A stretch of 64,000 bases of DNA from Cherax quadricarinatus (lineage: Eukaryota; Arthropoda; Malacostraca; Decapoda; Parastacidae), in assembly GCF_038502225.1 (NCBI RefSeq), contig NC_091341.1, forward strand, positions 5,769,052 through 5,833,051. Direction: 5' to 3'. Made by a program: the position numbers and the translations under genes. Positions 20,902-29,949 of this stretch are shown one piece after another. Every line of letters starts with the position of its first letter. Position 1 is the stretch's first letter. The notes under the pieces are model-generated. The model worked only from the letters and a program-made list of their open reading frames with translations, was not told where the DNA came from and did no database searches.

Positions 20902-22600
20902 CAGGGAGGAGTAGGACTATGTAAGAGATGCTTTCCGTTGTACAGAAGTGCTGAGCTCTACAAATGATATAGTAGAAATTCTAGACATTAAAGTTGAAAA
21001 TAGGAATTTGGTAATTATCCTAGTGTATAAACCTCCATCAGCAACTGCTGAGGAATTCGCAGATCGGTTAAGTAAGATAGATAGCTATCTGGATAGGCTA
21101 GAAAATCCCACACTAAATATTTTACTCCTTGGAGATTTTAATCTCCCTCATGTGAATTGGAAGATGGCGCAACGTAATGTCATACCAGAAATATCTCCGG
21201 GAAGCACCCTGGCTCAACACGCACATATCAGGGAACTAATGAGGCTTTGTGAAAAGTAGTCATTGAACCAACAGATAACTGATCCCACTAGAAATGAAAA
21301 TACCCTGGATTTGACATTCACAAACAACGAGAAACTAATCAGACACATAACAGTTACAAAAACAATATACTCTGATCACAATATCATAAAAGTTCAAACG
21401 AGTATTAACTCCGGGTTAGGAAACTGCATCAGTAAGTTTAATTTTAACAACCATAGAACTGACTGGGGAAAAAAATAAACCAAGAGCTATCAGACATGAT
21501 GGTACAGAAGAAGAAAACGGGTTACTGAATTGCTTAAAAACACAAATATGCTACAACAGAGGAAAGATAGACTTAGCAGAGAGATCACTGAATTAGAGCA
21601 AAAACTTAGGATGTCATACCTCACAGAAGAAGTACAAAGAGAACAAAGGGCCATACAGGGTTTTGCAAGAAACCCAAAACATTTATGTTTCTATGGATCA
21701 TTATTGAGAGGAGATTCGTATACTGACGATGAACAGGAAATGAGTGTAATCCTAAAAGAACAGTTCAAGTCGGTGTTCAGCAACCTTCTAAATGACAGCT
21801 AGTTAGAAAATGCAAACATTTTTCACTCCAGCAGAAGGTCGCGCAGACCAACTAACTCACATTAGTACAAGTCCCATAGATTTCGAAAAAGAAATGGATA
21901 ACATGCCCACTCACTCAGCATCTGGGCCCGATTCATGGAATGCCCTATTTATAAAGAAATGCAAAGTACCACTAGCACGAGCCCTCAGTATTCTTTGGAG
22001 AAAGAGGTAAAATACAGCAGACAGCTAATTTGCATAAGGGAGGTAGTAGAGCACTAGCTAAAAATTACAGACCAGTAGCCCTAACTTTTCACATCAAGGA
22101 GTGATGGGACGGCAGATTACAAATTTCATGGGCCAGCATAACCCGAACCAGCATAGTTTTAGAGCAGGACGATAATGTCTGTCACAGCTGCTGAACCATT
22201 ATGACAGAATTACGGAGGCACTGGAAGACGACCAAAACGCAGATGTGATTTACACAGATTTTGCAAAGGCGTTTGACAAATGCGATTATGGAGTGATAGC
22301 GCACAAAATGAGGGCCATGGGCAATACGGGGAAGGTAAGCAGATGGATTTTTCGGGTTCCTAACACAAAGGACACAAAAAATAGTAGTAAACAAGCAAGA
22401 TCCAGCATCAGCGAAGTAAAAAGCTCACTACCCCAAGGCACTGTCCTGGCACCTCTGTCGTTTCTCATCCTCATAGCAGACATAGATAAAAACGCCCGTC
22501 ACACTTTTGTATCATCATTTGCAGATGACACTAAAATAAGCATTAAAGTCACTACGGTAGAGGACACTGAAAAATTACAGGAAGACAGGGAGAGTTTTTG
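20902..22600 (+). pseudogene. Outer beta-related LINE, right half (endonuclease C-terminus and RT, 3'-truncated)
   Basis: It continues the endonuclease from 18143: IVEILDIKVENRNLVIILVY, LLLGDFNLPHVNW (about 21121-21160), TDPTRNENTLDLTFTNN, and YSDHNIIKVQT with the SDH block. The linker and RT follow: SGPDSWNALFIKKC (near 21920), YTDFAKAFDKCDYG (near 22245), SSLPQGTVLAPLSFLIL and SSFADDTKIS (near 22510-22545). Stops occur at 21257 (TAG) and 21476 (TAA), and a gap or frameshift lies at 22010-22200. The sequence departs from the family at about 22590, so the thumb and 3' end are missing. It is a subfamily somewhat diverged from the inner copy. Confidence 0.78.
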
Positions 22601-22824
22601 TGTCTGTGATGGTGAATGTTTTTATGTCATTACTGAAGAGGTGAGAGAAGTGTATATGTGAAATCTGAGAGAATTATTTAATAATCAAGAATATTCTTAA
22701 TTCTTTTTGACTACTTATACAGTATTATTTAATTTAAACAATGGTGTGGGAGAGTGCAGATATGTTTATGAGAACGTGTACACATGTATGTATATGTGTG
22801 TGTTTTTAGCATGGTGGCTGGAGT

Positions 22825-22827
<3 letters not shown>
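22601..22827. other. Unassigned short spacer
   Basis: No feature recognised between the truncated LINE and the (GT)n tract. Confidence 0.4.

Positions 22828-22868
<41 letters not shown>
22828..22868 (+). repeat. (GT)n microsatellite
   Basis: About 20 uninterrupted GT dinucleotides. Confidence 0.97.
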
Positions 22869-22872
<4 letters not shown>

Positions 22873-22904
22873 GAAAGTGACAAGTCAACATCAGACGAAA
22901 ATTT

Positions 22905-23125
22905 GTCAGCCTGGTTGACACTGCTGTCAGCCTGGTTGACTGTGCTGTCAGCCTGGTTGACTGTGCTGTCAGCCTGGTTGACTGTGCTGTCAGCCTAGTT
23001 GACTGTGCTGTCAGCCTGGTTGACTGCGCTGTCAGCCTGGTTGACTGTGCTGTCAGCCTGGTTGACTGTGCTGTCAGCCTGGTTGACTGTGCTGTCAGCC
23101 TGGTTGACTGTGCTGTCAACCTGGC
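22905..23125 (+). repeat. 21-bp minisatellite
   Basis: Ten to eleven units of CTGTCAGCCTGGTTGACTGT+G. One unit has TAGTT for TGGTT. The right end abuts an RTE-like LINE relic at 23127. Confidence 0.95.
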
Positions 23126-23126
23126 T

Positions 23127-24575
23127 TCAGAATGGGTGGGGATGTGTAGACAAAGTATCTACATTTACGCATATAAGTGAACCATATTTAGATAAAGGTA
23201 GGGAAATTTTCATTGCACTTATGGATTTAGAAAAGGCATATGACAGAGTAGATAGGGTAGCAATGTGGCAGATGTTATAAGTGTATGGAATGGTAGTAAG
23301 TTACTAAATGTTGTAAAGAGTTTTTATGAGGATAGTGAGGCTCAGGTTAGGGTGTGTAAGAGAGAAGTTACTTTTTAATAAAATTAGGCCTCAGACAAGG
23401 ATGTCTAATGTCGTTATGACTGTTTAACATATTTATAGATGGGGGTTGTAAAAGAAGTAAATGCTAGGGTGTTGGGTAGAGGGGATCATCAAATACAAAA
23501 TGGTAGTTGACACAGTTACTTTTTGCTGATGATGCTGTGCTTTTGGGAGATTGTAAAGAAAAGTTGGAAAGGTTAGTGGACGAGCTTGGGAGGGTGTATA
23601 AAGGTAGAAAGTTGAAAGTGAACATAGATAAGAATAAGGTGATGAGGATATCAAACGATTTAGGTAAAGAATAATTGGTTATCACTTTGGAGGGAGTATA
23701 GAAGAAGTGAATCTCTTCAGATATTTGGGAGCTGAATTGTCAGCAGATGGATTTAAGAAGGATGAGGTTAACCATAGTATTGAAGAAAAAAAGGTAAGAG
23801 GCGCTTTGAGGTATTTGTGGAGACAAAAAACGTTATTCATGGAGCCACCGAAGGGAATGTACAATAATAGTATAGTGGTACCAACACTCTTATATGGGTG
23901 TGAAGCTTGGGTTGTAAATGCTGCAGCGAGGAGGAGGCTGGACGCAGTAAAGATGTCGTGTCTAAGGGCAATGTGTGATGTAAATGTTATGCAGAGAATT
24001 CGTAGTGTGGAAATTAAGCGAAGGTGTGGATTTACTAAAAGTATTAATCAGATGGCTGAAGAGGGGTTGTTGAGATCGTTTGGTCATTTAGAGAGAATGG
24101 AACAAAGTAGAATGACTTTGAGAGCGTATAAGTCTGTAGTAGAAGGAAGGCTGGGTAGGGGTTGTCCTAGGAAAGGTTGGAGGGAGTGGTAAAGAAGGTT
24201 TTGCGTGTGAGGGGCTTGGACTTCCTGCAAACGTGCGTGAGCGTGTTAGATAGGAGTGAATGGAGACGTATGGTTTTTTGGGACGTGACGAGCTGTTGGA
24301 GTGTGAGCAGGGTAATATTTTGTGAAGGTATTCAGGGAAACCGGTTAGCCGAACTTGAGTCCTGAAGGAAGAAATTACAATGCCTGTACTTTAAAGGAGG
24401 GGTTTGGGATATTGGCAGTTTGGAATGACATCTAAACTGTCGTATCTGAGCACCTCTGCAAAGACAGTGATTATGTATGAGTGATGGTGAAAATGTTGAA
24501 TGATGATGCAAGTTTTTTTATTTACTTTTCTGGTCACCCTGCCACGGTGGGAAACGGTTGATGTGTTAAATATAT
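23127..24575 (+). pseudogene. RTE-like LINE relic (RT, C-terminus and 3' UTR)
   Basis: 5'-truncated at the RT: GCVDKVSTFTHISEPYLDKG and FIALMDLEKAYDRVDRVAMW (motif A, 23210-23270). FADDAVLLGD lies near 23523-23552, so the catalytic Asp pair is intact here. The characteristic C-terminus follows: LLYGCEAWVVNAAARRRLDA, RSFGHLERM, GRLGRGCPRKGW. Stops (for example TAA at 23278) and several frameshifts kill it. The 3' UTR ends in GGTCACCCTGCCACGGTGGG, matching the better copy at 29.3-32.5 kb. Confidence 0.85.
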
Positions 24576-24745
24576 TTCCCATTTCCCACAGAGACAGGGT
24601 GACCCAAAAGAAAAAGAAAAGTTTTTCTTTATAAATTTAGTAATGTATGCAGGAGAAGGGGTTGCTAGCCCCTTACTCCCGGCATTTGAGTCGCCTCTTA
24701 CGACACGCATGGCTTACGGAGGAAGAATTCTTTTCCACATCCCTA
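24576..24745 (-). mobile_element. Short RTE-derived non-autonomous fragment (5' end joined to 3' end)
   Basis: On the minus strand it starts with GAGGCGACTCAAATGCCGGG and CCCCTTCTCCTGCATACATT. These correspond to the leader of the RTE-like element at about 29267-29320. It then passes directly to TTTCTTTTGGGTCACCCTGT, which corresponds to that element's 3' UTR at about 32470-32490. The entire coding region is missing. It lies head-to-head with the 3' end of the RTE relic, so the two GGTCACCCTG segments form an inverted repeat around 24530-24610. Confidence 0.65.
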
Positions 24746-24761
24746 GAGAGATAATACCTGA

Positions 24762-24858
24762 AGTATACCTGGAGAGGGTTTCGGGGGTCCACGCCTCCGC
24801 GGTGCGGTCTGTGACCAGGCTTTATGGCTCATCAGGGCCTGATCAACCAGGCTGATTA
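24762..24858 (-). mobile_element. Beta LINE 3'-terminal fragment
   Basis: About 97 bp of the beta 3' end (minus strand: CAGCCTGGTTGATCAGGCCC ... ACCCTCTCCAGGTATACTTC), extremely 5'-truncated. Confidence 0.8.
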
Positions 24859-24993
24859 GAGAAAATAAAGAAAATAGAAGAAAACCCAGATGGGCGTGTA
24901 AATATATATGCGTGTACATGCATGTGTAGTGTGACCTAAGTGCAATTAGAAGTAGCAAGATATACCTGTTATCCAGTGTGTTTATGAGACATA

Positions 24994-24995
<2 letters not shown>

Positions 24996-25073
<78 letters not shown>
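24996..25073 (+). repeat. (AC)n microsatellite
   Basis: About 39 uninterrupted AC dinucleotides. No LINE tail is visible next to it. Confidence 0.98.
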
Positions 25074-25075
<2 letters not shown>

Positions 25076-25192
25076 GGATTTTTTACATCAAAGAAAATTA
25101 AATGAAAAATATTAATATGTTTTTTCTAATTTGAGATGGAAATATTATTACTGACGAACCTTTAAAACTTTACACAAAGCGTTAATTTTTAA

Positions 25193-25345
25193 TTATTATT
25201 ATGTAGACGGGAAGAGCTAAGCCTCAAGGGGTCATACATGGACGGCAATCATGTTTGATCCAAGGAACGGGAGAGTAACTAAAATGCCTTAAATGAAGAG
25301 CTCTGCACCATCCTCTAAGAACCTTACAAAGGTTCAACTTCTCTT
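25193..25345 (-). mobile_element. (TTA)-tailed short element, long copy
   Basis: In the minus-strand sense it contains GAGCTCTTCATTTAAGGCA, then CCTTGAGGCTTAGCGCTCTT, and ends in an ATAATAATAA tail (here TTATTATTAT at 25193). It is homologous to the copies at 42298, 39412 and 51259. I do not see its target-site duplication. Confidence 0.6.
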
Positions 25346-25363
25346 ATCTATCAAAGATATAGA

Positions 25364-25402
25364 TAATAATAATAATAATAAATAATAAATAATTATTATT
25401 AT
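25364..25402 (+). repeat. (AAT)n microsatellite, imperfect
   Basis: AT-rich trinucleotide repeat AATAATAATAATAAATAATA and neighbours. Confidence 0.85.
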
Positions 25403-25504
25403 ATTCACAAGAGAGTGTTGAACCCTATTGAATTTAATTGACAACTAATCAACAAATTTAGCGATGAATTTCAAAAAAGTGATTTTTATCCAGATTTATA
25501 TATG

Positions 25505-25672
25505 TTGTAAGTTGTTGCAGTCACTGTATTGTGAGTTGTACTGTATTGTGAGTTGTGGTCACTGTATTGCGAGTTGCAGTCACTGTATTGTGAGTTCTAG
25601 GCACTATTGTGAGTTGTAGTCACTGTATTGTGAGTTGTAGTCACTATTGTGAGTTGTTGTAATCACTGTTTA
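25505..25672 (+). repeat. Imperfect tandem repeat GAGTTGTAGTCACTGTATTGT
   Basis: About seven to eight units of roughly 20 bp (GAGTTGYAGTCACTGTATT), with shorter variants. Confidence 0.8.
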
Positions 25673-25679
25673 GTAATCC

Positions 25680-27750
25680 TTTAATTATTAAACATTAAGG
25701 TGAGCCTAGTTAAGTCAGAGTACACAAAGCACGATACCTGTCAGGCGAGCCTAGCTCACTGAAAGTTCAGTAAGGATGGAGTCTTGATACAGGTAAGGTC
25801 TCCCGCTACTCCTTTCCTAAATAACTGTTTAGTGGGCCACGCTCACCTGTGACTCCACCTCCACCTGTTTCACCTCACTTCTACCCTAGTATACAAAGTC
25901 TAGCCGCGTGTCTATGCCTTGGGCTTGAGGGACTAACTACTTACTACCAAAGGTTGACGTACTGATCATCTCAAAACTGTTTTTACAGTCTTCAGTGTTA
26001 TCTTCCCCTGTTTTTAACTGATGAAGGTTGTCTTCCAGGCTATAAAGAGGAAGGAGAGAGAGGATTGTGAGGATTGTGAAGAGAGAGAGGATTGTGAGGA
26101 GAGTGAGGAGAACAGAATAGAGTGTGAGGAGAATGAAGAAAAAGAAGAGAATGAAGACAAATGAGGCGAATGAAGAAAGTGAAAAGAGTAATTAGAGTGA
26201 ACAGAGTGAGAAGAGTTACTAGAGGGAGTGAAAACTTGGGTGGGTAGTGTCAGAGTGTCACACGCTGTCTCAATTACCTGTCACTCTAGTGTCACCTGTC
26301 TACCACCCGCCACACTCACCCACACCTGAGCTCTGGGTGGAGGGGGAGATGGTGGGGGGAAGGGAGTAGTAGTGGATCTCAGGGGAGGTGTAGTTAGGGG
26401 AAGGGGAAGTAATGGAGTTGTTGGTGAAGGGGCTAGGTGACAGGGTGAAGTGAGGGGTAGGGAGGAGTTATAGTGACGAGTGTAGGGTAAACAGTGGGAC
26501 TGGTGGCTAGTTTATGTTGCTAGTGGGGTTAGAAGAACGACAGACACGACAAACGTCAAAAAATTGTTCGTCAGTTTGTTGCTATTATATTGAAAGACGT
26601 AAGATCATTGGTGTACGACGTCGATGATTGTCCACCACCAGCAGACTTTCAGTAAGATGTAAGAAAAGTGATCCATCTGCCCCTTCAGTAATTTTAAAAG
26701 ATGTGAGAGAAAAGGACAAGAAGAAAAGGGGTATAGAAAAAAAGTGAAAAAAGCGTGATGCCAAAACTTGCATCAGTTCCGCCGCCATGCAAAGATCTTT
26801 CCCGTCGCAGATTCATTTCAGCCTCAGAGTGTATATACAAAATCTGAATATACGTTGAAGTTGGATATTTTGATGAAGTCAGTTATTCGTACCTCATACA
26901 CAAAAACTGCTCCGTATGAAGCCTTGGCCGTCATGCAGCAGCTGTCAGAAATTTTACAGTGAGATTCTACACTTTTTGTTTCACAATGCCGACTTTGACA
27001 TGCCGACTTATAATGACTATAATACTTTCTTTTGTTTGGGAGGCATGAGGTGCATCACTCCTTCAAAGTCAATGCTAAGTAATGATTCACTGCTAAGGTG
27101 TTTAAGTTCTTCCTCCTGGAAACAACATTCGAATATCTTGTTTCTTCAGGAGACATTGCATTTGACAGGTATTTGCAGAGGAGAGAGAGAAATTGTTGCA
27201 TTTACCAAATATTTCTGGCTGCAATGGAAGTAATCACTCTACCACTTCATTATAGGACATAGAAAGTAAATTTTTTACCATCTGTCAGTTTAATTTATTG
27301 GTTAGTTTGATGACACAGTAAACTCAGTATTACATTTTACCTCTGAAAAATGTTGAGGTGTGAATCAAATGAATTATCTGCTATTTTCAACCAGCCTTTG
27401 AATGATAATACCAGGGAGACTAGTTTCTTCTAGTGACTTGCTTCCTATTCCAACACTTGGAAAAGCAGCTCCGGATTTTCTTCTGAATGTAACGATACAC
27501 GAGCCAGAGACGTTACAATGAAAGATGTAACTGTAAAAAAAGAAAAAAGAATGGGTATGCAATCGGTTTTATTTATCCACTTTCAGCATCAACTAAATCA
27601 TGTTAATAAAAATATGGCAGGAAACACCACTGGTGCATGCTATTCCTTGACAATGTTTATTTGCCAGGACGGGCCCTGGCTCTTGGGACGTTAAATATAC
27701 TATCACGGGAATGCGTTTAAGGACTTTCATTTTAAGTTATTAAGTGTGGT
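25680..27750. other. Unassigned low-copy-looking region
   Basis: About 2 kb without recognised elements. 26040-26230 is purine-rich with repeated GAGAGAGGATTGTGAGGA. Short frames at about 26768-26962 and 26916-27233 lack any domain I recognise, and neither begins convincingly. This is the best candidate in the window for ordinary intergenic or intronic sequence. A host exon cannot be excluded. Confidence 0.4.
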
Positions 27751-27751
27751 C

Positions 27752-27848
27752 TGGAGCGTACCTGGAGAGGATTTCGGGGATCAACGCCCCCGCGGCTCGG
27801 TCTGTGACCAGGCCGCCCGGTGGATCAGGACCTTAACCAGGCTAATAC
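27752..27848 (-). mobile_element. Beta LINE 3'-terminal fragment
   Basis: About 97 bp matching the beta 3' end (plus strand: CGTACCTGGAGAGGATTTCG, then GGATCAACGCCCCCGCGGCTC). Its length is similar to the fragment at 24762. Confidence 0.8.
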
Positions 27849-28034
27849 TCCTGGTCGAAGAGTAACGGATATCGAGTTAACCACGGCAAGCCACGAGCAG
27901 CTGTCATTTCTGGAACTTTCCCATCACACAGGACGTACACAACAGTGTTTAAGACATTCCTAATAATACTCCAAAATGTCATTTCAGTACAAATGAATTA
28001 AACATGGCATTTAATTTTCTCTGATTACAGGCTA

Positions 28035-28320
28035 GCACAGACCACTACGGGCCAGTGCAGGCTACTGCAAGTTACTACAGACTACTACAGGCCACTACAG
28101 GCTACTGCAGATCACTATGGGCTACCGCAGGCCACTACGAAATACTACAAACTTCTACGGGCTACTACAGACCACTACGGGCTACTGCAGGCTACTAAGG
28201 GCCACTACAGGGCACTATGTGTTGCTACAGGACACTACGGGTTACTACAGGCCATTATGAGCCACAATGGGGCATTACAGGCCAATACAGGCCACTACGG
28301 GTCACTACAGGCCGCTCGAT
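28035..28320 (+). repeat. 20-bp imperfect minisatellite
   Basis: About 14 units of CCACTACGGGCTACTACAGG with frequent substitutions. Confidence 0.9.
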
Positions 28321-28710
28321 ACATCATGTAATTAATTGTTTTAGCAGTTGGATCTCATGGCTTCCACGCTCCACACCGCCAAGGCAGGTGTCGAGAACAC
28401 CTTGTTGGCTCACATAAAAAAAAAAAAGAGTCTGGGATGCCTCGTAGCCAAGGATTCTGCACGTGTTCGATAGGAATCTCTCTCTCTCTCTCTCTCTCTC
28501 TCACTAGTTACCGCAGGTGTTGAAATGAAATCAAATTTTTGAGTGACGCGGAAGTGTGCAATAAGTATAGTGATTCGAGAAATATAGGAAGCGTGTGTGT
28601 GTATTACTGCAAGAGATTTCTTTCTTGACTAGATATTTTTATTGCTTTATTAAATATTTAGTTCTCATTTACAGAGCATACGTGCACACACACATACTGT
28701 ACACACACAT

Positions 28711-28713
<3 letters not shown>
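28321..28713. other. Unassigned, with a short (TC)n
   Basis: A (TC)n tract is at 28480-28502. Nothing else is recognised. Confidence 0.5.

Positions 28714-28743
<30 letters not shown>
28714..28743 (+). repeat. (TA)n microsatellite flanking a TIR element
   Basis: About 15 TA dinucleotides directly before the terminal GTCGTGCCGAATA at 28744. Confidence 0.95.
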
Positions 28744-28746
<3 letters not shown>

Positions 28747-29081
28747 GTGCCGAATAAGTAAAACTGGTCAATTAGCAATAACTTATTTAAAATTAGGTCT
28801 TTTCTAAAAATTTCCCCTTACACGTTTAAAGATATTTTTTTCATTTACGTTAATGTAAAAAGTATTAATTTTGCACCAAAGAACCTTAGTAAACGTACCT
28901 AACCTTATTATAATAAGCGGAATTTAATTTAGCCTAACCCAACTAAATACATTTTAGATAATGTAATATAATACAATAATATAATAGTAAATAAACACAA
29001 TGAAATATATTTTATTCATTAGGTTCAGAATGGTTTCTGCGAAATTATTGGACACAAATTTTCGTTTGTCTTATTCGGCAA
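28744..29081 (+). mobile_element. MITE-like TIR element, copy 1
   Basis: The left end is GTCGTGCCGAATAAG and the right end CTTATTCGGCA (29070-29080), so the termini are inverted over about 11 bp. The interior is AT-rich and noncoding, and matches the reverse complement of the copy at 51170-51608 (for example GTAAAACTGGTCAATTAGCA and TAACCTTATTATAATAAG). It lies next to (TA)n, as does the other copy, suggesting a TA target. No transposase is encoded, so it would be non-autonomous. Confidence 0.75.
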
Positions 29082-29163
29082 GAAGAGCATTGCTATGTAA
29101 TCCAAAATCGCAAGTTTTTATATAATAACCCACATGGAGACAGAATCTCAGAAGATTAATTGA

Positions 29164-29227
29164 TCTGTATATTTCGATCCTCTTCAGCGGCTGAAGAGGA
29201 TCCCAGGAGGAGATCGAAATATACAGA
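29164..29227. repeat. Compound hairpin
   Basis: GATCCTCTTCAGC (29176-29188) pairs with GCTGAAGAGGATC (29190-29202). The outer TCTGTATATTTCGATC (29164-29179) pairs with GATCGAAATATACAGA (29212-29227). The shared GATC makes the two hairpins alternative. Confidence 0.75.
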
Positions 29228-29355
29228 CTAATTTATATATTCATACGTACATGTGCGTGTTGTATGAGGCGACTAAAATGCCGGGAGCAATGGGCTAATA
29301 ACCCCTTCTCCTGTATACATTTACTAAAAAAGAGAAGAAGAAAAACTTTATAAAA

Positions 29356-29949
29356 CTGGGTTGTTTAAATGTGCGTGGATGTAGTGCGGATGACAAGAAA
29401 CAGATGATTGCTGATGTTATGAATGAAAAGAAGTTGGATGTCCTGGCTCTAAGCGAAACAAAGCTGAAGGGGGTAGGAGAGTTTCAGTGGGGGGAAATAA
29501 ATGGGATTAAATCTGGAGTATCTGAGAGAGTTAGAGCAAAGGAAGGGGTAGCAGTAATGTTAAATGATCAGTTATGGAAGGAGAAAAGAGAATATGAATG
29601 TGTAAATTCGAGAATTATGTGGATTAAAGTAAAGGTTGGATGCGAGAAGTGGGTCATAATAAGCGTGTATGCACCTGGAGAAGAGAGGAATGCAGAGGAG
29701 AGAGAGAGATTTTGGGAGATGTTAAGTGAATGTATAGGAGCCTTTGAACCAAGTGAGAGAGTAATTGTGGTAGGGGACCTGAATGCTAAAGTAGGAGAAA
29801 CTTTTAGAGAGGGTGTGGTAGGTAAGTTTGGGGTGCCAGGTGTAAATGATAATGGGAGCCCTTTGATTGAACTTTGTATAGAAAGGGGTTTAGTTATAGG
29901 TAATACATATTTTAAGAAAAAGAGGATAAGTATACACGATATGATGTAG
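29356..29949 (+). pseudogene. RTE-like LINE endonuclease part (before frameshift)
   Basis: The frame reads LGCLNVRGCS (Asn block), LALSETKLKG (catalytic Glu), YAPGEERNAEERERFW and VVGDLNAKVG (Asp/Asn block), and ends at a stop after the frameshift. The frame is open back to 29302, but no ATG precedes the Asn block in frame. GTG at 29371 is not a credible start, and ATG at 29404 would remove the Asn block. The start may lie upstream or be mutated. The frameshift lies in the A-rich run at about 29914-29921. In frame 3 the protein continues KYTRYDVGRNDSSLLDYVLV, then ISDHFLVV with the SDH block. Confidence 0.82.

Noticed and set aside
26768..27233. Two short overlapping frames as a transposase or host exon
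   Set aside because: No motif I recognise; starts are non-ATG or arbitrary, and stops surround them. Kept as unassigned.
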